A stretch of 64,000 nt of DNA. Source: Janthinobacterium psychrotolerans. GTDB lineage: Bacteria; Pseudomonadota; Gammaproteobacteria; Burkholderiales; Burkholderiaceae_D. The stretch is from the NCBI RefSeq assembly GCF_001677885.1, contig NZ_LOCQ01000055.1, positions 124,001-188,000 of the forward strand, read 5' to 3'. The notes under the pieces are model-generated. The model had not been told where the DNA came from. It made no database searches and saw nothing but the letters and a program-made list of their open reading frames with translations. Positions 34,758 through 43,520 of this stretch are shown piece after piece; position 1 is the stretch's first letter; every line of letters begins with the position of its first letter. The translations under genes and the position numbers were made by a program.

Positions 34758-36235
34758 AGCTGATGAAGCGCATCGTGGCCGCCGTCGCCGCAGTGGTCAC
34801 CCTGGCCGCCAGCCTGCCGCTGCAGGCGGCCGGCATCCAGCAGGCTTTCCTGGTGCAGAACTCGGGCTGGATGGAGCCGTTCTATACCGACCAGCAGTCG
34901 CAGTTGAAAGCGCTGGTGGGCGCCGTGGCGCAGGCCGCCAGCACACCGGAAGACCAGCTGTTTTTGCTGGCCTTCAGCCAGAGCAGCGGCAGCCATGTCT
35001 CGCCGGCGCTGCTGGGCCAGGGCCGTGGCGCGGCCGGCATCGCCGCGCAACTGGCGCCACTGGGCCTGGCGCGCAAAAGCAGCGGCGGCGCATTGGCCGA
35101 CACCGACTTCCAGGAAGCCGTGACCAAGACCATTACCGGCCCCTTCCGCTCGGCGTCCGGCATTGTATGGATCTTTACCAATAACAAGAACAGCCCCAAT
35201 AACGACAGCCAGACCGCCGAGCGCAACCGCGACTTTTATCGCCTGCTGCATCTGGAACCGTCGATCACCAAAACCCTGGTGTTTCCTTTGCGCATGCCGG
35301 TGCAGGGCAAGCTGTACAGCGCCAAGGGCCTGATGGTGTATGCGCTGGCCTATGGCCAGCCGGCCGCCGACGCCTTGACGCGCATCCAGGCCGAAGGCCG
35401 GCTGTCCAAAGTGCTGACGCGCGCGCCGGCCCGCCTGAAACCGGTGGACCAGGACGCTGTGCGCATCGTGCCGCAGTCGGTCAAGAATACCCCCAACGTA
35501 CATGCCAGCCTGGGCCGTGACGGCCGCACCATCGTGCTCGACGTCGAAGCGGCCAGCCTGCTGCCGCAGGTGGTGCTGCAGGCGTCCTTGCAGAACATGT
35601 TTTTCCCGTATGTGATCGAAAACGCCACCGTGCACGCCGCGCTGGCCGGCCAGGCCGCGCCGCTGCAGGTCAGTCCGGCCGCCATCAAGGGCTTGCAGCC
35701 GGGCGCCAGCCAGGCCGTCGAAGTGCGCTTCGACTTGCCGATGGCGCAGATTCCGTCGCCATGGTCGGCCCAGGCGCTGTCGGCCATGGGCAAGCAGGTG
35801 CTGCTGCCGATGAAGGCGACGGTGGGCCTGGCCGACCAGCGCCTGGCCTTGTCGACCGGCTTTGCCAGCGAACTGCAGGAACTGTTCCCGGGCGACCCGA
35901 TCTCGGAAGTATTCACCCCGCCCGACAGCGTGCGCGCCTCGCAGGCCACCGTGCCCTTGCTGGTGCGCATCCAGTATCCGCTGCTGCCGGTGCTGCTGAT
36001 CATCGCCGCCGTCTTGCTGCTGGTGCTGGCGTTTGTTCTGTTCGGCCTGCTGGGCACGCGCAGCAAGCGCTACCGCGTGGTGGTCGACGGCGTGCCGCGC
36101 CAGGTCTTGATGAAGCCGTTCAAGAGCGTCATTTTGCGCGACGATGGCGGGCGCGATATCGGCGAACTCAAGCGTGGCCTGGGCAAGCCGTCCATCGTGC
36201 GTATGGCCGAGGGCCATGCCGTGACCGTGGGCTGA
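34754..36235 (+). CDS. secreted, membrane-anchored vWA-like protein of tubulin-like cluster
   Basis: The 493-residue protein has a signal peptide (MKLMKRIVAAVAAVVTLAAS, cleavage after LQA near residue 24), then a von Willebrand A-like fold beginning AFLVQNSGWM and continuing QLFLLAFSQSSG and SGIVWIFTNNKN. The position where a MIDAS DxSxS would lie reads QNSGW, so metal binding may be lost or altered. A beta-rich region follows (300-400), then one TM helix near 407-433 (LLPVLLIIAAVLLLVLAFVL) and a C-terminal tail of about 60 residues that should be cytoplasmic and could meet the tubulin-like protein. The vWA call is based on strand pattern and gene context, not a clear motif. Confidence 0.7.
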   Translation: MKLMKRIVAAVAAVVTLAASLPLQAAGIQQAFLVQNSGWMEPFYTDQQSQLKALVGAVAQAASTPEDQLFLLAFSQSSGSHVSPALLGQGRGAAGIAAQLAPLGLARKSSGGALADTDFQEAVTKTITGPFRSASGIVWIFTNNKNSPNNDSQTAERNRDFYRLLHLEPSITKTLVFPLRMPVQGKLYSAKGLMVYALAYGQPAADALTRIQAEGRLSKVLTRAPARLKPVDQDAVRIVPQSVKNTPNVHASLGRDGRTIVLDVEAASLLPQVVLQASLQNMFFPYVIENATVHAALAGQAAPLQVSPAAIKGLQPGASQAVEVRFDLPMAQIPSPWSAQALSAMGKQVLLPMKATVGLADQRLALSTGFASELQELFPGDPISEVFTPPDSVRASQATVPLLVRIQYPLLPVLLIIAAVLLLVLAFVLFGLLGTRSKRYRVVVDGVPRQVLMKPFKSVILRDDGGRDIGELKRGLGKPSIVRMAEGHAVTVG

Positions 36236-36282
36236 GCACGTTTTTCAATTCCTGATTCCTATTTCACTTTTCGAGGCAGACG

Positions 36283-36717
36283 ATGGCACAAGATACTCCC
36301 AAAGACAACGCAGGCTTTACCTTGCCGCCACCGGCGGCCGAGCCGGCTCCTGCCACCACCCCGGCCACGCCAGCGACCACGGCTGCCGTCGAGACCGCGC
36401 CCGCGCTGGAGCAGGTCGGCGCCACCGATACCTCGTCGCGCGACACCCTGATCGGCGGCGCCGTGCTGCTGATCCTGTTCGTGGCCTTTTTCTTTGCCAA
36501 GAACGCCTACGCCAACGGCCTGGTGGGCAAGCGCGTGTCGCCGAACAAGGCCAACGCCTCGGGCTGGTGGCTGTTCATTTTCCTCGCCAGCCTGGCCACG
36601 GCCGTGGTGCTGGCGGCCGTGAATTCGCATAAATTCCTGGCGCCACTGTTCATGGGCCCGCTGGTGCTGGTCGGCCTGGTGGCGCTGGTGCTCACATTTA
36701 CGTCCAGCCGCAATTAA
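36283..36717 (+). CDS. small multi-pass membrane protein of tubulin-like cluster
   Basis: The 144-residue protein has a proline/alanine/threonine-rich soluble N-terminus (residues 1-50) and three TM helices: LIGGAVLLILFVAFFFA, WWLFIFLASLATAVVLAAV and LFMGPLVLVGLVALVLTF. I do not recognise a family. It lies 47 bp after the vWA-like gene and 58 bp before the tubulin-like gene on the same strand, so it is likely a membrane component of the same complex. Confidence 0.75.
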   Translation: MAQDTPKDNAGFTLPPPAAEPAPATTPATPATTAAVETAPALEQVGATDTSSRDTLIGGAVLLILFVAFFFAKNAYANGLVGKRVSPNKANASGWWLFIFLASLATAVVLAAVNSHKFLAPLFMGPLVLVGLVALVLTFTSSRN

Positions 36718-36775
36718 ACAAGACACCACCGAGCTACGCCCGCGCCGGCGACCGCCTACCCGTTAAGGAAACACC

Positions 36776-39700
36776 ATGTCAGACACCTTGAACCAGACCA
36801 CCGCCGCGCCGGGCGAGCGCAAGCAGGACAAGATCATCGATTTGCGCCCCACCTTGTTCATCGGCGTGGGCGGCACCGGCATGCAGGTGCTGATGCGCGT
36901 GCGCCGGCGCATCCTCAACACCTTGTGGGGCGGCGCCGGCCACCGCACGCGCGTGGAAAACCTGACCGAGTTTCCGGTGGCGCAATTCATCCATTTCGAC
37001 CTCGACAATGGCGCGCTGGTGGAAAGCGGTGAATCGCAGGCGCAGGACTTGCAGTTCGACCTGCTGAAATTTACCGATGATGAAAAAATCGTCGGCTCGT
37101 TCGACGCCGACAAATATGGCCGCGACGACGACTCGCTGGAGCGCTATCCGCATATCAAGGAATGGCTGCCGCTGACGCCGCAAAAGATCCGCGACCTGAA
37201 CTTCGACATGCAGTCGGGCGCCGGCCAGGTGCGCGCCGTCTCGCGCCTGTATTTTTTCGACAAATACAGCAAGGTGCGCGACAAGATCCGTTTGAAACTC
37301 AAGACCCTGAAAGCCGGCCTGTCGCACGAGCGCCAGCTGAGCGAACTGGGCCTGCGCATGGAGCCGGGCCGCTTTCGTATCGTGGTGGTCGGTTCGGTGG
37401 CCGGCGGCACCGGTTCCGGTTCCTTCCTCGACATGGGCTATCTGGCGCGCTGGATCGCCAAGACCGAAGTCGAGCGCGCCGATGTGGAACTGATGCTGTT
37501 CCTGCCCAGCGGCTTTACCAAGAACAACAAGGACCGTACCGAGGGCAATGGCTATGCGGCGCTGATGGAACTGGAATCGGCGATGATGGGCAACAAGAAT
37601 TACCTGAGCCGCTGGGATACCTACGACCGCCCTGAATTGCCGCGCGTGCCGTACAACGAAGTGTTCCTGGTCGACTCGGGCAACCTGGCCCAGCAGCATA
37701 CCGACAGCGTCGACGACATCTATCACATGGTGGCCGATTCGCTGTTCGAAGATTTTGCGTCGGCCGACTTCGCGCGCGCCAAGCGCTCGATCGCCGTCAA
37801 CCAGGCCCAGCACAAGAACGCCATGTACAAGGCGCCGGTGCCGCAGAATCGCTTCGGCGACATGCGCCTGTATTTCTCGCAGCGCTATTCCTCGTTCGGC
37901 ATGGCGGTGCTCGATACACGCCAGGAAGCGGCGCGCGACGAACGCGCCCACCGCTGGGCCGGCGCCATGCTCAAGGCCTTCTTTGGTGTCGGCGGCGTTG
38001 ACGCCGCCGCCAACCGCGCCAATGACGACCAGCGTAACGCCTTTATCGGCGCCCACATGGGCTTGCGCGCGGCGCCCTTCAACGACTTTCCCGTGTTTTC
38101 CGACAAGAGCATCGAGCTGAAGCGTTCGAACGGCCCCTTCGACGACTTCCAGCTCGTCGACGACCTGCTGGCCGAGCGCCAGGGCAATTTGCTCAGCGGC
38201 GTGGAAGAGCGCGTCAACCGCCGTATCGACGAAATCCGCACCGGCTACGACCGCAAGGAATGGCCAACCCAGGTGCGTGACGCCGTGCGCCAGCTCGAAC
38301 GCGACGCCGTGCGCGACCAGGATTCCACCGCCGACACCACCGAAGACCGCATCGCCAAGCGGCGCGGCGAATTGTTCGGCCATATCAAGCAGGTGGTGCG
38401 CGACCAGCTGTATGGCTACCTCGACAACAAGGAATTCGGCGGCCTCGAATATGTGCTGTCGCTGGTCGAGCAGATCAAGGACCGTATCGAAGCGCCCGGC
38501 AGCGGCCTGATCGCGCAGATCGACACCAACGCCGAGCGCTATCGCGAAATCAAGGAAGCGGTGCGCACGCGCGAATACGAACGCCTGCTGAACAACCTGG
38601 AACAGGTGCGTGGCGGCCTGTTCGGCAGCGGCGACAAGCAGGCCGCTTCGGTGATGGACCATCTGCGCACCGAGATCGCCAATGCGCTCAAGTTCCACCT
38701 GCGTGCGCGCGCCGCCGACGAGGCGGTCATGCTGCTGCGCGACATCTCGCGCTGGCTGGGCAACCGCACCGGCGTCGACGCCGAAGGACGCGCCGTGTGG
38801 AATGGCCTGGTCGGCGAATTGCAGCATGGCCGCGCCGCCGTGCTCGACATGCTGTCGCAATTGCAGACGGCCAATGTCATCGTGCAAAAAGACCTGCAGA
38901 AAGACCATGCGACCGCCATCGTCGTGCCCGTCACGGTGGCCGATATCGCCATGCCCGATGCCAAAACCTTGCGTGTGTGGGCCGATGAAGCGTTCCAGGA
39001 TATCGGCGGCTCCAAGACCCTGTTCCCGATGCTGGGCGACCCTGCCCAGCGCAGCGACATCTTGAACAAGGTCAAGCGCATGGCGGAAAACCGCCTGGCC
39101 ACCATGGGTGTCAACGACGAAGACGGCAACAAGGTCGATCCGTTGTTCGCGGCGCTCGACCAGATGGAACCGGCGCGGCGCCAGGATTATTTTCGCAAGC
39201 TGCTGGCCTGCGCCATGCCGTGGATCGACGCCAATATGGTGGGTGAATTCAATGTGGTGGCCGATCAATACAAATGCGTGATCGGCGTGGCCGGCGCGCA
39301 GCAGTTCAAGGCGCGCTTCGGCGCCGAAATCGAGGCCTGCGTGCAAACCCAGGCCGGCATCACCAAGAGCCAGCTCGATATCGTCGAGACCGGCATCGCG
39401 GGGCGCGCCGTGTGCTACTGCGAGCTGGCCGGCGTGCCGCTGACGGTGCTGCGCGGACTCGAAGGCTGGCGCACCAGCTATCGCAAGGAAAGCGACAACG
39501 ACAAGGCGCCCATCCACACGCATATCGACACCACCCAGTTCAATCATCCGATCGCGCCGGGCACCGATGAAATCCGTTTGCTGGCGGATCACTTTGCGCT
39601 GTTCCTGAAAGCCGTCATGCTGGGCGTATTGACGCGCCACAATGGCCGCATCGTGCCGCTGGGCCAGTACCTGTTTGCCATGGGCCGCGGCGACGTGCGC

Positions 39701-40513
39701 CGCATCGGCAATGAACGCTCGATCCGCCAGAGCGGCCTGCATCATGTGTTTCACGGCCTGATCGAGTCGCGCGTGGCCGAGCGCCTGTCGGAAATGGATG
39801 AGGTGCAGACGGTGGCGCTGGCCGCGCTGGCCGGCTATTACGCCACCGACGTCTATACGCCGCGTTTGATTTCGATGACCGGCGGCGCCCAGCTCGACAA
39901 CAAGGGTTTCGGCAATTCGATCGCCCATGAAATCGCCGCCGACCTGCGCGAAAGCGCGCGCCGCAAGGGCCTGACCGACACCGAGATCCGCAAGCTGGAA
40001 GAAAAGCTGCTGGCCGACCTGAAGGCGTGGGCCCATGTGGTGGCCGATTCCGATGCCGACACGCATGAATGGGAAGTGCGCGAACCGGGCGAAGATGGCT
40101 TGCCGCGCCTGAAGTTTGCGATCAAGCCGGAGATGCTGGAGCCGGGCGCGCTGCAATCGCTGTTTGCGCCGGCGCCGGTGGCCGCCGCGCCGACCGCCGC
40201 CGTGGCGTCGCCGTTCGGCACGCCGTTCGGCACGCCGTTCGGCTCGCCGTTCGGCGCGCCGTCGCTGGCGCCGGCCATGGCGCCGCCGCTGGTCGAATAT
40301 CAATATTTCCTCGGCATCGATGGCAAGCAGCAGGGACCGTTTACGGCCCAGCATGTCGGCCAATTCGTGCGCGCCGGGCAGATCGTGCCGGCCGCCACCA
40401 AGGTCTGGCGCGAAGGCATGCCTGCCTGGGCCGACCTGTCGCAGTTCCCGGAACTGGCCTCGGTGCTGTTCAGCGCGCCGCCGCCCCTGAGCGCCGCGCC
40501 GCCCCCGCTTTGA
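36776..40513 (+). CDS. tubulin/FtsZ-superfamily protein (Tubulin_2-like) with C-terminal GYF_2-like domain
   Basis: This 1245-residue protein starts, after a polar tail, with a Rossmann-like nucleotide-binding segment LRPTLFIGVGGTGMQVLMRV (GVGGTG about 30-35) and has the tubulin signature GGTGSG at 210-215 in VVVGSVAGGTGSGSFLDMGY. Both are features of the Tubulin_2 (FtsZ-like) family, much larger than FtsZ (about 390). A long central region (450-1050) is helical. At 1145-1165 there are four PFGxPFG-type repeats, then a GYF_2-like domain (EYQYFLGIDGKQQGPFTAQH, VWREGMPAWADLSQFPEL) expected to bind proline-rich peptides; the next gene encodes a proline-rich protein. A GTP-driven filament or membrane-remodelling role is inferred. 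Confidence 0.85.
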   Translation: MSDTLNQTTAAPGERKQDKIIDLRPTLFIGVGGTGMQVLMRVRRRILNTLWGGAGHRTRVENLTEFPVAQFIHFDLDNGALVESGESQAQDLQFDLLKFTDDEKIVGSFDADKYGRDDDSLERYPHIKEWLPLTPQKIRDLNFDMQSGAGQVRAVSRLYFFDKYSKVRDKIRLKLKTLKAGLSHERQLSELGLRMEPGRFRIVVVGSVAGGTGSGSFLDMGYLARWIAKTEVERADVELMLFLPSGFTKNNKDRTEGNGYAALMELESAMMGNKNYLSRWDTYDRPELPRVPYNEVFLVDSGNLAQQHTDSVDDIYHMVADSLFEDFASADFARAKRSIAVNQAQHKNAMYKAPVPQNRFGDMRLYFSQRYSSFGMAVLDTRQEAARDERAHRWAGAMLKAFFGVGGVDAAANRANDDQRNAFIGAHMGLRAAPFNDFPVFSDKSIELKRSNGPFDDFQLVDDLLAERQGNLLSGVEERVNRRIDEIRTGYDRKEWPTQVRDAVRQLERDAVRDQDSTADTTEDRIAKRRGELFGHIKQVVRDQLYGYLDNKEFGGLEYVLSLVEQIKDRIEAPGSGLIAQIDTNAERYREIKEAVRTREYERLLNNLEQVRGGLFGSGDKQAASVMDHLRTEIANALKFHLRARAADEAVMLLRDISRWLGNRTGVDAEGRAVWNGLVGELQHGRAAVLDMLSQLQTANVIVQKDLQKDHATAIVVPVTVADIAMPDAKTLRVWADEAFQDIGGSKTLFPMLGDPAQRSDILNKVKRMAENRLATMGVNDEDGNKVDPLFAALDQMEPARRQDYFRKLLACAMPWIDANMVGEFNVVADQYKCVIGVAGAQQFKARFGAEIEACVQTQAGITKSQLDIVETGIAGRAVCYCELAGVPLTVLRGLEGWRTSYRKESDNDKAPIHTHIDTTQFNHPIAPGTDEIRLLADHFALFLKAVMLGVLTRHNGRIVPLGQYLFAMGRGDVRRIGNERSIRQSGLHHVFHGLIESRVAERLSEMDEVQTVALAALAGYYATDVYTPRLISMTGGAQLDNKGFGNSIAHEIAADLRESARRKGLTDTEIRKLEEKLLADLKAWAHVVADSDADTHEWEVREPGEDGLPRLKFAIKPEMLEPGALQSLFAPAPVAAAPTAAVASPFGTPFGTPFGSPFGAPSLAPAMAPPLVEYQYFLGIDGKQQGPFTAQHVGQFVRAGQIVPAATKVWREGMPAWADLSQFPELASVLFSAPPPLSAAPPPL
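40211..40258 (+). repeat. four tandem 12-bp repeats within the tubulin-like gene
   Basis: CCGTTCGGCACG occurs twice exactly, then with one-base changes as CCGTTCGGCTCG and CCGTTCGGCGCG. The repeats encode PFGT-PFGT-PFGS-PFGA, a flexible linker before the GYF_2-like domain. Copy number could vary by slippage. Confidence 0.9.
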
Positions 40514-40526
40514 TGAAGGACGTGTT

Positions 40527-41747
40527 GTGAACAAGTGTGTCAAGTGTCAATCGGTGCTGGTGGGCGGCGTGCCGTTCTGTCCTTTTTGTGGCCAGGGCGT
40601 GGCCGGTGCTGCCGCGCCGCCGCCGTTGCCAGAACCGGTGGCTGCCGTACCGCCGCCACTGCCGCCGGCGCAGCCCAAGCCGGAGCCCAAGCCGGAACCA
40701 AAACCGGCACCAAAACCGGAGCCCGTGCCTGCCGCGAAACCGCCGCCGGTGATCCTGGTCGCGCCGCCAGTGCAGCCCAAGGTCGAAGCCAAACCGGCGC
40801 CCACCGCCGAAACCAAGGTGGTTGCGCCACCGGCTCCGCCAAAAAAATGGCCGCGCTGGCTGGCCGCCATCGCCGTGCTGGCGCTGGTGATCGTCTACAT
40901 GAACGGCACGCCCGGCGGCAAAGGCGAATCGGCCTGCAATAACGCCATCGACAGCGGCTTGAAACTGGTTGCCGATGGCAGCCTGGACGGCGCGCGCCAG
41001 AAGCTGGCGACGGCGAAAAACGTGTGTACCGGCAAATCCAGCGCCAAGGCCGAGGACTTGCAGGCGGCCATCGCCAGGGCTGGCGCGGCCAGCGCCAGCT
41101 GCCAGCGCAGCGTCAAGGCGATCGACAGCGCGATCGACGGCAAGCGCCTGCAAAGCGCCAGCGAGGCCATCGCCAGGCTTGACGCCGACTGCGCCAGCGC
41201 CTCGACGGTGGAATCGTTGCGCAAGCAGCTGGCGCGCCAGCAGGCGGCGGCCGCGTCGGTACAGGTGGGCGTGCGCCAGGCGCTCGACAACCGGGATGCG
41301 CCGGCGGCGCAAAGCGGCATCGCCAAGCTCGAAGCGATCGACCGCGAATATCCGCAACTGAAGCAATTGAAGGCCGATCTGCAGGCATTGAATACGCCGG
41401 CACCGGCACCGGCACCCGTTCCCGCACCTGCACCTGCGCCGGTTGATCCGGCGCCAAGCCGCCCGGCACCAGCTGAACTGGCCGTGCCGCGCGCGGTCGA
41501 ACGTCCTGCGCCGGCCTCCATCGCCGCACCCGCCGTTGACAATGGCGCGGCCATGCGCAACGAGATGGCGCAGTCGTTCCTGCGCGACGCCGAGCGGGCG
41601 CTGGCCGACGGCCGGTTCGACGCCGCCAAGACCTATCTCGACAGCGCCCGCCGCGTCGATCCGAACAACCCGCGCATCGACAATCTGTCGCGCCGCGTGC
41701 GTGAACGCGAGCGCCAGGTATTGCAGACCGAAACCACGATCAAATAA
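40527..41747 (+). CDS. zinc-ribbon membrane protein with proline-rich linkers and TPR-like tail
   Basis: The 406-residue protein begins with a zinc ribbon (MNKCVKCQSVLVGGVPFCPF, CxxC at 4-7 and CxxC at 18-21), followed by a Pro/Lys/Glu-rich linker of four KPEP-type repeats, a TM helix near 112-128 (WLAAIAVLALVIVYMNG) and a long A/S/Q-rich helical region. A second proline-rich linker (PAPAPAPVPAPAPAPV) precedes a C-terminal TPR-like helical hairpin (DAERALADGRFDAAKTYLDS). The orientation implies a cytoplasmic zinc ribbon and periplasmic C-terminus. The start is 13 bp after the tubulin-like gene. Confidence 0.82.
   Translation: MNKCVKCQSVLVGGVPFCPFCGQGVAGAAAPPPLPEPVAAVPPPLPPAQPKPEPKPEPKPAPKPEPVPAAKPPPVILVAPPVQPKVEAKPAPTAETKVVAPPAPPKKWPRWLAAIAVLALVIVYMNGTPGGKGESACNNAIDSGLKLVADGSLDGARQKLATAKNVCTGKSSAKAEDLQAAIARAGAASASCQRSVKAIDSAIDGKRLQSASEAIARLDADCASASTVESLRKQLARQQAAAASVQVGVRQALDNRDAPAAQSGIAKLEAIDREYPQLKQLKADLQALNTPAPAPAPVPAPAPAPVDPAPSRPAPAELAVPRAVERPAPASIAAPAVDNGAAMRNEMAQSFLRDAERALADGRFDAAKTYLDSARRVDPNNPRIDNLSRRVRERERQVLQTETTIK
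40678..40725 (+). repeat. four 12-bp repeats encoding KPEP-type linker
   Basis: Four imperfect 12-bp units (AAGCCGGAGCCC, AAGCCGGAACCA, AAACCGGCACCA, AAACCGGAGCCC) encode KPEP-KPEP-KPAP-KPEP between the zinc ribbon and the TM helix. Such stretches form extended rods in periplasm-spanning proteins such as TonB, but here the segment should be cytoplasmic and is a plausible ligand of the neighbour's GYF_2-like domain. Confidence 0.85.
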
Positions 41748-41764
41748 GTCACTTTGGAGCTCAT

Positions 41765-42514
41765 ATGAACAAGACCACTTTGCGCGCCGCCGCCGCCCTG
41801 ACCATCACCGCCATGCTGGCCGGCTGCGCCACGGCGCCGGGCAACCCGAATGGCGTGCGCCAGGACACGCCATATTCGCAAGGCGGGCAGAATCCGCAAG
41901 CCGCCAGCGACGATCCTTGCAGCGTGGGCGCGACGGCCGCCGCCGGCGCGGCAGTGGGCGCCTTGCTGGGCGCCCTGGTCAGTGGCAAGAACGGCGCGCT
42001 GAAGGGCGCCGCCATCGGTGGTGGCCTGGCCGCGGCCGGCTGCCTGGCGATCAATGTCAATTCGCGCCAGACCAAGACGGCGGCGCAGGCCGACCGCGAC
42101 TATATCCGCGCGCGCGGCGCCTTGCCGCGCGAGCCGCAAGTGGTGTCATACACGCCGCAGGTCAGCGCGGCCACCGTCAAGCGCGGCCAGCCGTTCAAGG
42201 TCAATTCGGTAGTGGAACTGGTCAATGGCAGCGCGCAAAGCGTCAACGAGGTGCGCGAGGAACTGGTGGTGCTCGACCCGCAGGGCCAGCCCTTCAAGTC
42301 CGGTTCGAAATCGCTGGCCAGCAACAACAGCAGCGGCGGGCGGTTTGAAAACTCGTTCGAGCTGACCTTGCCGGCCGGCGTGTCGCAGGGCGTGTATGGC
42401 GTCAAGACCAATCTGTATGTGAACGGCAAGCTGGCCGCCACGCGCGATTTGCGCACGCAGCTGGTGATCCTCGACGCCGACACCACGGCCTTGCCGCAGC
42501 TGGCGCTGCGCTAG
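41765..42514 (+). CDS. glycine-zipper outer-membrane-type lipoprotein of tubulin-like cluster
   Basis: The 249-residue protein has a lipoprotein signal (MNKTTLRAAAALTITAMLAG then C21), a glycine-zipper segment (GATAAAGAAVGALLGALVSG and LKGAAIGGGLAAAGC) that can insert in or associate with membranes, and a C-terminal beta-rich domain (NSVVELVNGSAQSVNEVREE, SQGVYGVKTNLYVNGKLAAT). It is the last gene of the cluster, 17 bp after the zinc-ribbon gene. Its stop shares the tetranucleotide CTAG with the stop of the converging LysR gene. Confidence 0.8.
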   Translation: MNKTTLRAAAALTITAMLAGCATAPGNPNGVRQDTPYSQGGQNPQAASDDPCSVGATAAAGAAVGALLGALVSGKNGALKGAAIGGGLAAAGCLAINVNSRQTKTAAQADRDYIRARGALPREPQVVSYTPQVSAATVKRGQPFKVNSVVELVNGSAQSVNEVREELVVLDPQGQPFKSGSKSLASNNSSGGRFENSFELTLPAGVSQGVYGVKTNLYVNGKLAATRDLRTQLVILDADTTALPQLALR

Positions 42515-43416
42515 TCAGACAGTTCGCGCAGCAGCCAGGTTTGCAGGGCGGCGATGCGCCGGTCGCCGCTGTGCTCCGGATACACCAGGTGATAGGCCAG
42601 CGCCGGCGCCACCGGCAGCGCGATATCGAACAGGCGCAGCAGGGTGCCTTGCGCCAGTTCCTTTTTGATCATCGCCAGTTCCAGCAGCCCCACCGCGCTG
42701 CCACCGAGCACGGCGTGCAGCACATGGCCTGAATCGGCAAAGCTGACGCTGGCACTGGTGTCCGCATCGGCGACGCCGGCCGCCGCCATCCACATCGCCC
42801 AGTTCGGCCAGGGCCGGCCACCGACTTCGCAATCGACCTGGCACAGGGTCTGGCCCAGCAATTGGCGCGGCGTCGTCCATTGCCCGCTGGCCAGCAGGGC
42901 AGGGCTGCACACGGCCACCACCACCGTATCGAGCAAGCGCACCGTCTGCGTGCCGGCGTAGCTGCCGGCGCCGAAGCGGATGGCGACATCGACCTCGTCG
43001 TGATCAAAGTTGCGCACCTGGTCGCTGATATCAAAGCTCAGTTCGATTTCGGGATGGGCGGCGCGCCATTGCGCCAGGCGCGGCAGCAGCCATTGCGTGG
43101 CAAAGCGCGGCCCGGCCGACAGGCGCAGCGGCGCATGCGGCTGTTGCAGCCGGCGCGCGCGCGCCAGCGCCTGGCGCAAGGTGTGCAGCGCGTCGGTGGC
43201 GGCGTCGAACAACAGCCGGCCTGCTGGCGTGAGGGCCATGCTGCGGCTGCTGCGGACAAACAGGATCAGGCCGAGCTGCTCTTCGATCTCCTTGATCTGA
43301 TAGCTGACGGCGGCCGGCGTCAGGCCCAGCTCTTTGGCGGCCTGCGTGAAATTGAGCAGCCGGCCGGCCGCTTCAAAGGTACGGAGGGCACGGGTGCCCG
43401 GTAGCATGCGGTGCAT
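42511..43416 (-). CDS. LysR-family transcriptional regulator (GcvA-like)
   Basis: The 301-residue protein has the LysR winged HTH (ALRTFEAAGRLLNFTQAAKE, LGLTPAAVSYQIKEIEEQLG) and an effector domain typical of GcvA/AmpR-like members. It is divergent from the class IV aminotransferase gene, which is the most likely target. The ATG at 43416 is used; a second ATG at 43407 is possible. It converges with the glycine-zipper gene and overlaps it by 4 bp. Confidence 0.9.
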   Translation of the reverse strand: MHRMLPGTRALRTFEAAGRLLNFTQAAKELGLTPAAVSYQIKEIEEQLGLILFVRSSRSMALTPAGRLLFDAATDALHTLRQALARARRLQQPHAPLRLSAGPRFATQWLLPRLAQWRAAHPEIELSFDISDQVRNFDHDEVDVAIRFGAGSYAGTQTVRLLDTVVVAVCSPALLASGQWTTPRQLLGQTLCQVDCEVGGRPWPNWAMWMAAAGVADADTSASVSFADSGHVLHAVLGGSAVGLLELAMIKKELAQGTLLRLFDIALPVAPALAYHLVYPEHSGDRRIAALQTWLLRELSD

Positions 43417-43449
43417 GGCGGCTTCAAGGAAAATTCAATGGTGGGGCAA

Positions 43450-43465
43450 GAAAAACTCGTTTTTC
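43450..43465. promoter_or_regulatory. 16-bp inverted repeat between divergent LysR and aminotransferase genes
   Basis: GAAAAACTCGTTTTTC has perfect 7-bp arms around a 2-bp centre and lies midway in the 104-bp gap between the two divergent start codons. This is where a LysR-family regulator would bind; the assignment is positional. Confidence 0.45.
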
Positions 43466-43520
43466 AAGCGCTGCGGGATTGCCGATAATGACAGCCCCTG
43501 AAGATCATACCGGAGCGACA

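Noticed and set aside
36779..40543. 1254-codon open frame antisense to the tubulin-like gene
   Set aside because: It is a shadow frame common in GC-rich DNA; its translation is rich in H, R, Q and A with no domain, while the plus strand carries recognisable motifs.
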